Shown here: in pieces, positions 26,058-34,868 of the stretch
Numbering within the stretch: the stretch's first letter is position 1
How the letters are laid out: each line of letters opens with the position of its first letter
NCBI RefSeq assembly: GCF_015477605.1
Contig: NZ_JADLQX010000013.1
Span: 62,001-126,000 of the forward strand
Direction: 5' to 3'
Length of the DNA: 64,000 nucleotides
Source of the DNA: Nocardia amamiensis
GTDB taxonomy: Bacteria; Actinomycetota; Actinomycetes; Mycobacteriales; Mycobacteriaceae
The notes under the pieces: generated by a model
The model's input: the letters and a program-made list of their open reading frames with translations, nothing else
Database searches by the model: none
Told to the model about the DNA's origin: nothing
Program-made: the position numbers and the translations under genes

Positions 26058-26101
26058 ATGTTAGCGCGTCGGCGCGCTATTCCACAGTGCTCGAGGAGAA
26101 T

Positions 26102-27106
26102 TCAGTACGACACACGAGTCATGCGGATTTCGGAGATCGACATGCCCCGGCGACGGCGGAACAGCCCACGGAGGGTCCCCGCGTTGAGGTAGCCGACCTT
26201 GGCGGCGACCGCGTCCACGGTAAGGGGCGTGGTGCGCAACAGGTGCATGGCGCGTTCCAGGCGGATGTCGTGCACGAATTCGGTGGGCGACATACCCAGT
26301 TCGGCGTGGGTGGCGCGTTGCAGGCTGCGTTCGGTGACGCCGATGGCCTTGGCCGCCTGCGAGATTCGGAAGTTGTCGGTCAGGTGGTCGCGGACCCAGC
26401 GTTCGAACGCGGCGGTGACGGAATCACCCTTGGCGATGACCTCGGGAATGATGAACTCGCGCTGCGGTCTCCCTGCGCCGACCGCCAGATAACGCATGGC
26501 GCGCTCGGCCAGCGCGGGGCTCTTGGTGGCGATGAGCGACAGCGCGAGATCCATATGCGACAGCGCCGCCCCCGCGGTGGTGACGCCGTGGCCGCGGCAC
26601 AGTGTGCGGCCTTCGTCCAGCTGAACGCGGGGGTAGCGATGCCGGAAACTCGGACCGAGCCACCAACTCGTGGTGGCGGGGGATCCGTCCAGCACACCGG
26701 CCTCGGCCAGGAAGAACGTTCCGGTGCACGCGCCGGCGAGATGCACGCCCCTTTCGCGCGCCGCGACCAGGCGGTCGAGCACGGGACGGCTGCCGGGGGA
26801 GGAGATGAGCTCGATCAGCGGCTCGGCGGCGAGCACGTTCACCGCGGGCACGATCATCAGCTCGAATTCGTCGCCGAGCTCGTCGAGCGGAACCGTCGGC
26901 ACGGTGTTGCCGTTGCCCGAGCGGATGGTGGGGCCGAACGAGACGCTGCGGACCCGCCAGGGCTGCGGCGGGTCGGTGAGCTCGGTCCGCACCGAGTTCG
27001 CGGTGTTGAAGGTCTCCAGCAGAGCGGCGTATCCGAAATCGGCCACGCCGTCGACGATGAAGACAGCGACGTCCATGTCGGAAACAGTACCGAAGATGTC
27101 GTTCAC
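26102..27106 (-). CDS. GlxA/AraC-type regulator with DJ-1-like domain
   Basis: A 334-residue regulator of the GlxA family. Residues ~10-200 are a DJ-1/PfpI-like domain (VAVFIVDGVADFGYAALLETFN, with GACTGTFFLAEAGVLDG holding the nucleophile-elbow Cys). The C-terminal ~100 residues hold two AraC-type helix-turn-helix motifs (NFRISQAAKAIGVTERSLQRATHAELGMSPTEFVHDIRLERAMHLL, then VAAKVGYLNAGTLRGLFRRRRG). Start is GTG 27106; an ATG at 27076 is an alternative. It is divergent from a VOC protein, which could be its target. Related proteins control carnitine, arginine or aldehyde pathways. Confidence 0.88.
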   Translation of the reverse strand: MNDIFGTVSDMDVAVFIVDGVADFGYAALLETFNTANSVRTELTDPPQPWRVRSVSFGPTIRSGNGNTVPTVPLDELGDEFELMIVPAVNVLAAEPLIELISSPGSRPVLDRLVAARERGVHLAGACTGTFFLAEAGVLDGSPATTSWWLGPSFRHRYPRVQLDEGRTLCRGHGVTTAGAALSHMDLALSLIATKSPALAERAMRYLAVGAGRPQREFIIPEVIAKGDSVTAAFERWVRDHLTDNFRISQAAKAIGVTERSLQRATHAELGMSPTEFVHDIRLERAMHLLRTTPLTVDAVAAKVGYLNAGTLRGLFRRRRGMSISEIRMTRVSY

Positions 27107-27219
27107 GACACTCTGTTCCGCCGGAATTCTGTCTTACTGTCATCCCCGAGACGACTCGCCACTGGGGAGCAGCCACCCCGAGAGCCGGTCGACCCCCTAC
27201 CTTCACCTGTGGAGTTCGC

Positions 27220-27651
27220 GTGACCATGATCAAAACGACCGGAACCCACCACATCCGGTTGACCGTGACCGACATCGCCCGATCCCGTGCCTTCTACCAC
27301 GACGTTCTCGGCTTCCCGATCGCCGCTGAATCGCCGGGCAGCCCGGACGATCCAGCGGTGCGGACCGATCCGTTCCAGCTCTTCGGCGGAGTGGTGTTCC
27401 AGGCCAACGGAATGCTGCTCGGCCTGCGTCCGGTGGCGCCCGCGACGGACCGTTTCGACTCCGATCGGGTGGGCTTGGACCATCTCAGCTTCACCGTCCC
27501 GGCGCGGGACGATCTGGTCGCGGCCGCTGCCCGGCTGAGCGAAGCGGGCATCGAACACGGTGCGATCACCGAGATGGCCGACTTCGGCATCGCGATCCTG
27601 TCCTTCTCCGATCCGGATGGCATCCACCTCGAACTCACTGCGCCACTGTGA
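27220..27651 (+). CDS. VOC family (glyoxalase/dioxygenase-like) protein
   Basis: A 143-residue protein with two beta-alpha-beta-beta-beta modules. Metal-ligand candidates are in HHIRLTVTDIARSRAFYHDVLGFP (His) and the glutamate in DGIHLELTAP; LDHLSFTVPARDDL has the second-module His. Family members include glyoxalase I, extradiol dioxygenases and antibiotic-binding proteins; the function here is not known. Start GTG 27220, with ATG 27226 possible. It is divergent from the GlxA-type regulator, and that arrangement suggests control by it. Confidence 0.82.
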   Translation: MTMIKTTGTHHIRLTVTDIARSRAFYHDVLGFPIAAESPGSPDDPAVRTDPFQLFGGVVFQANGMLLGLRPVAPATDRFDSDRVGLDHLSFTVPARDDLVAAAARLSEAGIEHGAITEMADFGIAILSFSDPDGIHLELTAPL

Positions 27652-27769
27652 CTTCGGCGCGTCATCGCGTGCCGGCACCGGCGTGACCGACCCGGAATGA
27701 ACGTTGTCCTGATGAATGCTCTGACGACCGGCCGCGGAATCGGTGTGGTTGTGCCGAGGAGGTAGGCCG

Positions 27770-28246
27770 ATGCTCGTCCAGCGTGCGCGACTGCGGAAAG
27801 TGGCCGAGAGCTCTGCATTGCCGAGCCCGAGCACGCTGCTGTGCGCGCTGGGCGGTCAGCATGCGCAGGGGCCGGTGAGCCGATGGGCGCGTGAGCTGGC
27901 CGAAATACATCGCCGCCGCCGCGAAGTTCCTGGGCGTCTGGTGGAGATCGATGGTCACCGTGCCGAACTGGTCGACCGGATCAACACGTGGGCGGCGGTG
28001 CATCTGCCGAGCGCGGCGCCCGGGGTTCGCCTGCACGAAGCAAGCCTGGGTGAAGTGATCGACCGGATGGCCGCTGTCGCGGAGCGGGCGTTCCATCTGT
28101 TGATGCACGACGATCCGGGCGGTGAACGCATGCACGCGGCATGGACTCGGCTGGCCGAATTGGAGATCGCCTACGCGGATCTGGTTCGCGAGGTCGGCGA
28201 CGGCCGTCGGCGGCTCCCGCCGATGCGATCGGTCGCGGACGGCTGA
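27770..28246 (+). CDS. DUF4254 family protein
   Basis: A 158-residue helical protein typical of Nocardia and its relatives. Features: LCALGGQHAQGPVSRWARELAEIHRRRR near the start, ELVDRINTWAAVHLP in the middle, and LAELEIAYADLVREVGDGRRRLPP at the end. DUF4254 proteins have unknown function; some sit near envelope or glycan genes. The start ATG 27770 is fixed by GAGGAGGTAGG just upstream. It is followed by the RsbW-SigF pair, without overlap. Confidence 0.72.
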   Translation: MLVQRARLRKVAESSALPSPSTLLCALGGQHAQGPVSRWARELAEIHRRRREVPGRLVEIDGHRAELVDRINTWAAVHLPSAAPGVRLHEASLGEVIDRMAAVAERAFHLLMHDDPGGERMHAAWTRLAELEIAYADLVREVGDGRRRLPPMRSVADG

Positions 28247-28367
28247 GCGCTCGCCGCCCGCCCGGGCGAGCCGAATACGCGCACTCGCGCATGGCGCCTC
28301 GAAACGAGTGGACAACAGGGCGTAGGCTAGTCGCTCCTACGGACGGCGCGACTTCTGGGAGTGGGGC

Positions 28368-28853
28368 ATGAGCAACGACGACAGTATCGCGCAGCGATTC
28401 GATGAGGGGCGGCGGCCGGAAGACGGGTGGGCGGGGACTCCTCCCACGACGACGCGGACCAGCACGATCAGCGTGCGGGTGCCCGCGGAGTCCGAGCAGC
28501 TGGCGATGCTGCGTGCCTTGGCCGAGACCGTCGTGCTCATGGCCGATTTCGGTATCGATGAGGTGACCGATATCCGGCTGGCTCTCGACGAGGTCGCCAG
28601 CGCGCTGGTGCTGGACGCGGTGCCAGGGACGGAGCTCGACTGTGCGTTCAGCTTCGACGGCGACGCCGTCGACGTGCGCGTCGACGCGCTCACGAGGTCG
28701 GAAACCACTCCGGATCAGTCCGGCTTCGGCTGGCACATCGTCGCGACGCTGACCGATTCGGTGTCCGCGTCCCAGGGCGCGCACGACGCCGCCGCGGGTG
28801 GCTACCCGACTACCGTCGACTTCCGGTGGGTGCGCGGCGGCACGGATGAGTAG
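28368..28853 (+). CDS. RsbW/UsfX-type anti-sigma factor
   Basis: A 161-residue protein with the GHKL-type ATPase fold of anti-sigma kinases: a variable N-terminus, then LRALAETVVLMADFGIDEVTDIRLALDEVASALV (N-box region) and FGWHIVATLTDS. Such proteins hold SigF/SigB-type factors in check until an anti-anti-sigma partner frees them. The stop overlaps the start of the SigF gene (ATGAGTAG), so both are made in linked amounts. No anti-anti-sigma gene is next to it; the partner must lie elsewhere. Confidence 0.87.
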   Translation: MSNDDSIAQRFDEGRRPEDGWAGTPPTTTRTSTISVRVPAESEQLAMLRALAETVVLMADFGIDEVTDIRLALDEVASALVLDAVPGTELDCAFSFDGDAVDVRVDALTRSETTPDQSGFGWHIVATLTDSVSASQGAHDAAAGGYPTTVDFRWVRGGTDE

Positions 28854-29655
28854 CGAGTCGAATCGGATCACGCCCAAGCGCAAGTCCGGGGGAGACAGCT
28901 ACGACAATATCGAGCCGCTGTTCGCCGAACTCGCCGCGCTGGCGACGGACGATCCGCGCCGCGAGGCCCTGCGCGCGGAGCTGATCGACCGCTGCCTTCC
29001 GCTCGCCGAACACATCGCGCGAAAGTTCAGCGGACGCGGCGAGAACTTCGAGGATCTGCTGCAGATCGCGCGGGTGGGAATGCTCGCCGCGGTCGATCGC
29101 TTCGATCCGGCGCACGGCGCGACCTTTCTGTCGTTCGCGGTGCCGACGATCATGGGCGAGGTGCGCAGGCATTTCCGCGACCACGCCTGGTCGGTGCGAG
29201 TGCCGCGGCGACTCAAGGAAATTCAGTCCACCATCGGCCCCGCGGTGGAGACCCTGTCGCAGCGGCTGGGCCGAATGCCGCGGGCACGGGAGATCGCCGA
29301 GGAACTGGGGGTCGACCTGAACGAGGTGACCCAGGCGCTCATCGCCCGCAACGCCTATCAGACCTCCTCGATCGACGCCGTCGCGGAGTCCGGCGACGCG
29401 GAGTCCGGCGGTCCATCGCTGCTGGATTCGCTGGGCGCCGAGGACCCCGATTTCGGCACCGTGGAGAACTATCTGGCGGTGAAACCGCTGCTGGCCGCGT
29501 TGCCGGAACGCGAGAAGCAGGTGCTCGTCATGCGCTTCTTCGATTCGCTGTCCCAAGAGCAGATCGCCCAGCGGATCGGCTGTTCCCAGATGCAGGTCTC
29601 CCGCATTCTGTCCAAGACCTTGAAATCATTGCGGGAGCAGGCTTTACGCGACTGA
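28846..29655 (+). CDS. sigF: SigF/SigB-type RNA polymerase sigma factor
   Basis: A 269-residue sigma factor of the SigF/SigB stress group. Region 2: RCLPLAEHIARKFSGRGENFEDLLQIARVGMLAAVDRFDPAHGATFLSFAVPTIMGEVRRHFRDHAWSVRVPRRLKE. Region 3 begins QRLGRMPRAREIAEELG. Region 4: LPEREKQVLVMRFFDSLSQEQIAQRIGCSQMQVSRIL. Start is ATG 28846, inside the end of the anti-sigma gene; a longer frame starting at 28798 is an artefact. It is expected to drive stress and stationary-phase genes; CsbD, a known target type, lies 2.3 kb downstream. Confidence 0.92.
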   Translation: MSSESNRITPKRKSGGDSYDNIEPLFAELAALATDDPRREALRAELIDRCLPLAEHIARKFSGRGENFEDLLQIARVGMLAAVDRFDPAHGATFLSFAVPTIMGEVRRHFRDHAWSVRVPRRLKEIQSTIGPAVETLSQRLGRMPRAREIAEELGVDLNEVTQALIARNAYQTSSIDAVAESGDAESGGPSLLDSLGAEDPDFGTVENYLAVKPLLAALPEREKQVLVMRFFDSLSQEQIAQRIGCSQMQVSRILSKTLKSLREQALRD

Positions 29656-29725
29656 CCGGGGTCGGCCGGAGCTGCGGGCGGGGTGTCTCGCCTGCTCGAG
29701 GGCGAAGATCTGAGAGAGTGGCCGG

Positions 29726-31864
29726 GTGAGCGCTTGGGATCGCTACGCGTCGCTGGTGACCGCCCGCGGATCGTGGGTGCTGCTGCTCGTGCTCGCCGCG
29801 GCCTCGCTGGGGCTGATCGCAGCCGTCGGGGAGAACGAGGCGGCCGGCCAGGCGCCGGACGCCCTGCCGCCCTCGGCGGAGTCGGCTCAGGTCGAACGGG
29901 CATTGGAGGAGTTCCCGGACGCGGGTTTGGCGGCCGCGATCATCGTGGTCACCCGACCCGACGGCGGCAATCTGACCGATGACGACCGCAACGCCACGGC
30001 TGCGGCGGTGACCCGGGCCGCTGGGCGGTCGCCCGGGCCCACCGACTTGATCATGTCGCCGGATCAGAAGGCGGCGATCGGACAGGTTCCGCTGCAGGCC
30101 GACCTGAGCGGGTTCGCACTGACCGACCGCATCCGCGACATTCGTTCCGCCGCGCGCGACGGGCTGCCCGACGGGTTGATCCTGCAGGTGACCGGCGGTC
30201 CGGCGTTCGGCGCCGATATCGCCGATTCGTTCTCCGGCGCCAACGTCACCCTGCTCGCGGTGACCGCCACTGTGGTCGCGGTGCTGCTGATCGCGACGTA
30301 TCGCTCCCCGGTCCTGTGGCTGGTGCCGCTGGCCGTGGTCGGCGCGGCCGACCGAGTCGCCACCAGCGCCGGAACCGCCCTGGCGCGCGTGACCCCGCTG
30401 GCCTTCGACGGCTCGACGTCCGGCGTCACCAGCGTGCTGGTGTTCGGCGCGGGCACCAACTACGCGCTGCTGCTGGTGTCGCGCTACCGCGACGAGCTGC
30501 ACCATGCATCGGATCACCGTGCCGCGTTGCGGCAGGCGGTGCGGCGGGCGGGGCCGGCGATCCTGGCCAGCAACGCGACGGTGGTCGCCGCGCTGCTGGT
30601 GCTGCTGCTGGCTTCGGTGCCGAGCACCCGCAGTCTCGGCGTGATGGCCGCGCTCGGGTTGCTGGTCGCGGTGGCGTTCGTTCTGATCGCGCTACCCGCC
30701 GCCCTCGCCCTGTGTGGGCGCAACGTGTTCTGGCCGTTCGTGCCTAGCGCGGACGGCCGCGACACCGCCGGTCAAGGAGTCTGGCACGATATCGCCGCCC
30801 GCGTGGTGCGCAGGCCCGCGCTGGTCGCCGGTTGCGCGATCGCGGTGCTCGCGGTCTGCGCGACCGGTTTGCTCACGGTGCGGGTCGGGCTCTCGCAGAC
30901 CGAGCAGTTCCGGGTTCGCGCCGAATCGGTGGAGGGGTTCGACACACTGGCGCAGCATTTCCCGTCCGGTGCGTCCGACCCGGCGATCGTGCTCGCTCAC
31001 AGCGGCGCGGTCTCGGGCGTCGATGCTGCGTTCCGTCACACCGAGGGAGTTGTGCTGACCTGGCAGACGGGAACCTCGCCGACCGGGCTCACTCGATGGT
31101 CGGTGGTGATCGACGCGCCGCCGGCTTCGGCGCGGGCTTTCGACACGATCGAGGCACTACGCACCTCGCTCGCTCAGGTTGCCGGGGCGGACGCGCTGGT
31201 CGGCGGCACCGACGCCCAAGTGCTGGACATCCAGACCGCCGCGGCCGAGGACCGCGAGGTGATCATTCCGCTGATCCTGGTCGTCGTGCTAGCGGTGCTG
31301 CTCGTGCTGCTGCGCGCGATACCCGCCGCGCTCATTCTGGTCGCGGTCACCGTGCTCAGCGCGCTGGCCGCGCTCGGGCTGGGCAGCTGGATGAGTGAGC
31401 AGGTGTTCGGATTTCCCGCGCTGGACATCAGCGTTCCGTTGTTCGCGTTCCTGTTCCTGGTCGCGCTCGGTGTCGACTACACGATCTTCCTCGTGACCAG
31501 GGCGCGCGAGGAAACCCCAGGCCACGGCACCACACAGGGCATGGTGCGGGCGGTCTCGGTGACCGGCGCGGTGATCACCAGCGCCGGAATCGTGCTCGCC
31601 GCGGTGTTCTGTGTGCTCGGCGTGCTTCCGCTGATCACGCTCACCCAGGTCGGCATCGTGGTCGGCCTCGGCATCCTGCTCGACACATTCGTCGTGCGGA
31701 CCGTCGTCATCCCGGCCTTGTTCAGCCTGATCGGCCGCAAGATCTGGTGGCCGAGCGAGCTGCGCCTCGTGGCGGATGAAGGTCAGCCGAGGGGCGAGAA
31801 CACCGTCGCCGATCCTACGAGCGCAGATCAGTCGCGCGACGAACTAGGGCCGCGGAAGGAATAG
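29726..31864 (+). CDS. MmpL/MMPL family RND transporter
   Basis: A 712-residue exporter of the MMPL family. It has two halves, each with one helix, a large outside loop, and five further helices. Typical motifs: SVLVFGAGTNYALLLVSRYRDEL in half 1 and FLFLVALGVDYTIFLVTRAREE in half 2, that is the GxxxDYxxxLxxRxRE pattern that carries the proton path (the first half has Asn in place of Asp: TNYAL). Mycolata use such proteins to export lipids, siderophores or drugs. The GTG start at 29726 lies 70 bases after the SigF stop, so it may be part of the same unit. Confidence 0.9.
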   Translation: MSAWDRYASLVTARGSWVLLLVLAAASLGLIAAVGENEAAGQAPDALPPSAESAQVERALEEFPDAGLAAAIIVVTRPDGGNLTDDDRNATAAAVTRAAGRSPGPTDLIMSPDQKAAIGQVPLQADLSGFALTDRIRDIRSAARDGLPDGLILQVTGGPAFGADIADSFSGANVTLLAVTATVVAVLLIATYRSPVLWLVPLAVVGAADRVATSAGTALARVTPLAFDGSTSGVTSVLVFGAGTNYALLLVSRYRDELHHASDHRAALRQAVRRAGPAILASNATVVAALLVLLLASVPSTRSLGVMAALGLLVAVAFVLIALPAALALCGRNVFWPFVPSADGRDTAGQGVWHDIAARVVRRPALVAGCAIAVLAVCATGLLTVRVGLSQTEQFRVRAESVEGFDTLAQHFPSGASDPAIVLAHSGAVSGVDAAFRHTEGVVLTWQTGTSPTGLTRWSVVIDAPPASARAFDTIEALRTSLAQVAGADALVGGTDAQVLDIQTAAAEDREVIIPLILVVVLAVLLVLLRAIPAALILVAVTVLSALAALGLGSWMSEQVFGFPALDISVPLFAFLFLVALGVDYTIFLVTRAREETPGHGTTQGMVRAVSVTGAVITSAGIVLAAVFCVLGVLPLITLTQVGIVVGLGILLDTFVVRTVVIPALFSLIGRKIWWPSELRLVADEGQPRGENTVADPTSADQSRDELGPRKE

Positions 31865-31937
31865 CCGCCGCGGGACCGTGCCGAGCGGACGACCGCGCCG
31901 CGGCCATCCGCTCCTGGAGTCTTTCGCGCGTGCGGGG

Positions 31938-32111
31938 TCAGTGCCGGAAGGCGTCCTTGACCTTCTCGCCCGCGTCTTTCAGGTCGGACTTGACCTGATC
32001 GGTACGGCCTTCGTCCCTCTTCTGCCGGTCGTCCGCGGCCTTGCCGAACTTTTCCTTGGCCTGACCGGCGACTTTCTCGGCCTTGTTCTTGGCCTTGTCT
32101 GTGGTGCTCAT
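31938..32111 (-). CDS. CsbD family stress protein
   Basis: A 57-residue, very polar protein (MSTTDKAKNKAEKVAGQAKE at the start, ending GEKVKDAFRH). It is rich in Lys, Ala, Asp and Glu and is predicted to be helical, which is the CsbD pattern. In Bacillus this gene belongs to the SigB general stress regulon; here it is close to the SigF gene. Start ATG 32111 has AAGGAGG, a perfect ribosome site, five bases away, so it is probably strongly expressed. A frame on the other strand (31878-32168) is its shadow. Confidence 0.82.
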   Translation of the reverse strand: MSTTDKAKNKAEKVAGQAKEKFGKAADDRQKRDEGRTDQVKSDLKDAGEKVKDAFRH

Positions 32112-32210
32112 GTCATAACCTCCTTGCGGCGACCGGCCTGGTGTATCGGCCGGTCCTCATCGCGATAACCGGTCACGGCGAAGCGAAACGTGCGGCGTTC
32201 CCACACGAAG

Positions 32211-32234
32211 AAGACCCGGCCGAAACCGGGTCTT
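32211..32234 (-). terminator. Hairpin terminator after the secreted protein gene
   Basis: Perfect nine-base arms AAGACCCGG / CCGGGTCTT with a six-base loop. It lies about 86 bases after the stop of the gene on the minus strand (32320). Confidence 0.6.
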
Positions 32235-32319
32235 ACTCGTGAATCGTGCGCGCAGGAAATAGGTCGGACGACTCCGCGAGAGGCGATGCTGCCCCGCCGA
32301 GTACTGCCGGAAAGGTGGC

Positions 32320-33141
32320 TCAGGAGGCGGGAACCGTGGGCGGGGTGAGAAGGCCCTGCGCAACACCCACCCCGGCGCCGATGGCCGCACCGAGAGCGAT
32401 GGCCGGTGACGCGACGAACCCGTAGCCGACGGCGGCGCCGAAGCCCATGACCGCTACGGTCCCGGTGGGAAACATCGGAATGCCGGCGATGGCTCCGCAG
32501 ATCGCGCCGATGACCGCCCCGATCGAGGCCACGGGGGCGGCCACCATGCTGCCTGCCGACGCGCCGATCGCGGTGGAGCCGATGATGTCCGCGGCCATGC
32601 GGTCGGAGCGCGACGGCTCGAAGCCCGCCGAATCGAAAGTCTGTGCCAGGCCCGCCTCCGGGCCCGCGATCGCGTCGTTGATCATCTTGCCCTGTTCGGG
32701 AGTCAGGAAATCGGGCCGGCCGATCACGACGGAACCGACGCGCAGCGTTCCGGGCGGCGCCTCGATCGGCGCGACCCTGGGGGCCGGAGCGCCGGGGAAG
32801 TGCAGGCGCTGCGGAATGATGGGTGCGAGCACGTTCGGGTCCGGCATCGGCCGGTTGGTGCTCAAGTCGTTGCGTCCGGTGGAAAACGGCGGCGCCGGAG
32901 CGGCAGGAGCGGCGTCGGGCGGAATGGCGCCGGGATCGGCAGGATCGGCGACCGGGGCTATGGCGGGTACCGGTGCGAACGGAAGCTGGATGGAAATTTC
33001 GGGCACCAACGGGTTCGCGGAGGCTGTCGCGGCGCCGACTACGGACAGCGGGATCGCACCAGCCACGACCAGGGTGGCGGCACGGCGTAAGAAGGGGCGT
33101 GCTGGAGTTTCCGGTGTTTCTATGCCCATGAACTTACCCAC
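32320..33141 (-). CDS. Secreted protein with Pro/Ala linker and glycine-zipper C-terminus
   Basis: A 273-residue exported protein of unknown function. The signal peptide contains FLRRAATLVVAGAIPLSVVGAATASA, with cleavage at about residue 43. Then comes an Ala/Pro/Asp-rich linker (~50-95), a middle part with PGTLRVGSVVIGRPDFLTPEQGKMINDAIAG, and a glycine/alanine-rich C-terminus with hydrophobic stretches (ASIGAVIGAICGAIAGIP, ALGAAIGAGVGVAQG), a membrane-inserting zipper. The overall plan resembles the smaller protein at 1085-1708. The MGKF start may be replaced by M5. Confidence 0.72.
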   Translation of the reverse strand: MGKFMGIETPETPARPFLRRAATLVVAGAIPLSVVGAATASANPLVPEISIQLPFAPVPAIAPVADPADPGAIPPDAAPAAPAPPFSTGRNDLSTNRPMPDPNVLAPIIPQRLHFPGAPAPRVAPIEAPPGTLRVGSVVIGRPDFLTPEQGKMINDAIAGPEAGLAQTFDSAGFEPSRSDRMAADIIGSTAIGASAGSMVAAPVASIGAVIGAICGAIAGIPMFPTGTVAVMGFGAAVGYGFVASPAIALGAAIGAGVGVAQGLLTPPTVPAS

Positions 33142-33403
33142 CTCATTCTGAAGAGGACATATACGTACCTTTCTAGTTCGGTCCGGTAACCCTTTCGGAT
33201 GCGTGCAAGTCGTATTTCACCCGCTCACTCGCTCGCGGAGGTGGTGGCGGACCGAATCTCAAGGGCGCCACGAATATCGGTAACGGCGCAGGATAAACGA
33301 TGGTGAATGTTTCCGTGCTTGTTCATCGACCGCGATGATGAAATCAAGCGAGAAACGGGTTTTCGCCCCGCTGTCGGCGAAATCCCCTGATATGGAAATG
33401 GCG

Positions 33404-33433
33404 ATTGCCCCGGATCACGGGACCCGGGGCAAT
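33404..33433 (-). terminator. Hairpin terminator after metY
   Basis: Perfect ten-base arms ATTGCCCCGG / CCGGGGCAAT with a ten-base loop, six bases after the stop of the sulfhydrylase gene on the minus strand. Confidence 0.65.
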
Positions 33434-33438
33434 ACGCG

Positions 33439-34737
33439 TCAGGAACCTGCCGCGGCGAAACCGGCGCGCAGATCGGCGAGGATGTCGTCGATGCCCTCGA
33501 TGCCGACGGCGAGCCGGACCAGGCCCGGCGTGACGCCCGCGGCCAGCTGTTCCTCCGGCGTCAGCTGGGAGTGGGTGGTCGAGGCCGGGTGGATCACCAG
33601 CGAGCGCACGTCACCGATATTGGCGACGTGGCTGTGCAGCCGCAGGGCCTCGACGAATCGCTTGCCCGCGTCCACGCCGCCGGTCAACTCGAAGCCGATC
33701 ACCGCGCCGGTGCCCTTCGGCGCGAGGGTGCGGCCACGCTCATACCACGGTGACGACGGCAGGCCCGCGTAGGACACCGAGGTCACCTCCGAGCGCGTCG
33801 TCAGGAACTCCGCCACCGCCTGCGCGTTCTGTACGTGTCGCTCGATCCGCAGGCTGAGCGTCTCCAGACCCTGGCTGATCAGGAAGGCGTTGAACGGCGA
33901 GATCGCCGCGCCGAGGTCGCGCAACAGCTGCACGCGCGCTTTGAGCGCGTAGGCCGGTGCGCCGAGATCGGCGTACACGACGCCGTGGTAGCTCGGGTCG
34001 GGCTCGGTGAAGCCGGGGAACCGGCCGCCGGTCCAGTCGAATCGGCCGCCGTCGACGATCACGCCCGCGATGGCCGCGCCGTGCCCGCCGAGGTACTTGG
34101 TGGCCGAGTGCACGACGATGTCCGCGCCGTGCGCGAGCGGCTGGATCAGGTACGGGGTGGCGACGGTGTTGTCCACGATCAGCGGAACGCCGTTGTCGTG
34201 AGCGACATTCGCGATGCCAGGGATGTCCAGGATGTGGTTCTGCGGGTTGGACACCGTCTCGCCGTAGAGCGCCTTGGTGTTCGGGCGAATCGCGGCCTTC
34301 CACTGCTCCAAGTCGTCCGGGTCGTCGACGAACGAGACCTCGATGCCCAGCTTGGGCAGCGAGTAGTGGAAGAGGTTGTAGGTGCCGCCGTAGAGGCGCG
34401 GGCTGGAGACGATGTGGTCGCCCGCACCGGCGATGTTGAGGATCGCGAAAGTCTCCGCGGCTTGCCCTGAGGCCAGCAGCAGAGCGGCTACACCGCCTTC
34501 CAGGGCGGCGATGCGCTGCTCCACGGCGTCCTGGGTCGGGTTCATGATCCGGGTGTAGATGTTGCCCGGCTCGGCCAGACCGAACAGCGCCGCCGCGTGC
34601 GCGGTGTCGCGGAAGGTGTAGGAGGTGGTCTGGTAGATCGGCAGGGCGCGGGCGTTCGTCGCGCCGTCCGGAATCTGTCCGACGTGGATCTGCTTCGTCT
34701 CGAAGCTCCAGTCCTCGGACAGGTCGGGCTCGGTCAT
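33439..34737 (-). CDS. metY: O-acetylhomoserine sulfhydrylase / aminocarboxypropyltransferase
   Basis: A 432-residue PLP enzyme of methionine synthesis that makes homocysteine from O-acetylhomoserine and sulfide. It has the gamma-family features: FETKQIHVGQIPDGATNARALPIYQTTSYTFRD at the start, NIYTRIMNPTQDAVEQRIAALEGG, the PLP lysine in VHSATKYLGGHG, and the 50-residue insertion typical of MetY (DWTGGRFPGFTEPDPSYHG). The ATG at 34737 has AAGGAGG. I looked upstream for a SAM-IV riboswitch, which precedes this gene in some actinobacteria, and did not see one in the 130-base gap. A hairpin terminator follows. Confidence 0.93.
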   Translation of the reverse strand: MTEPDLSEDWSFETKQIHVGQIPDGATNARALPIYQTTSYTFRDTAHAAALFGLAEPGNIYTRIMNPTQDAVEQRIAALEGGVAALLLASGQAAETFAILNIAGAGDHIVSSPRLYGGTYNLFHYSLPKLGIEVSFVDDPDDLEQWKAAIRPNTKALYGETVSNPQNHILDIPGIANVAHDNGVPLIVDNTVATPYLIQPLAHGADIVVHSATKYLGGHGAAIAGVIVDGGRFDWTGGRFPGFTEPDPSYHGVVYADLGAPAYALKARVQLLRDLGAAISPFNAFLISQGLETLSLRIERHVQNAQAVAEFLTTRSEVTSVSYAGLPSSPWYERGRTLAPKGTGAVIGFELTGGVDAGKRFVEALRLHSHVANIGDVRSLVIHPASTTHSQLTPEEQLAAGVTPGLVRLAVGIEGIDDILADLRAGFAAAGS

Positions 34738-34868
34738 CGGGAAGGTCCTCCTTCGCGTGGACGATCGATGGTGTTGGAACAGCGGCTGATCCACGCTAGG
34801 CACGACGTCTGGCGACGGCCATAGTTACATTCGGACCGATTCGAATACGTGACGATCACCGACCGCGG

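Noticed and set aside
31878..32168. A hydrophobic 96-codon frame on the plus strand
   Set aside because: It is the reverse complement of the CsbD gene, which has a perfect ribosome site and family pattern.
34829..34846. Inverted repeat ATTCG/CGAAT upstream of metY
   Set aside because: Short arms and AT-rich; could be chance. No adjacent regulator supports it.
34738..34868. SAM-IV riboswitch before metY
   Set aside because: Such riboswitches occur before this gene in some actinobacteria, but the gap has no matching conserved core.
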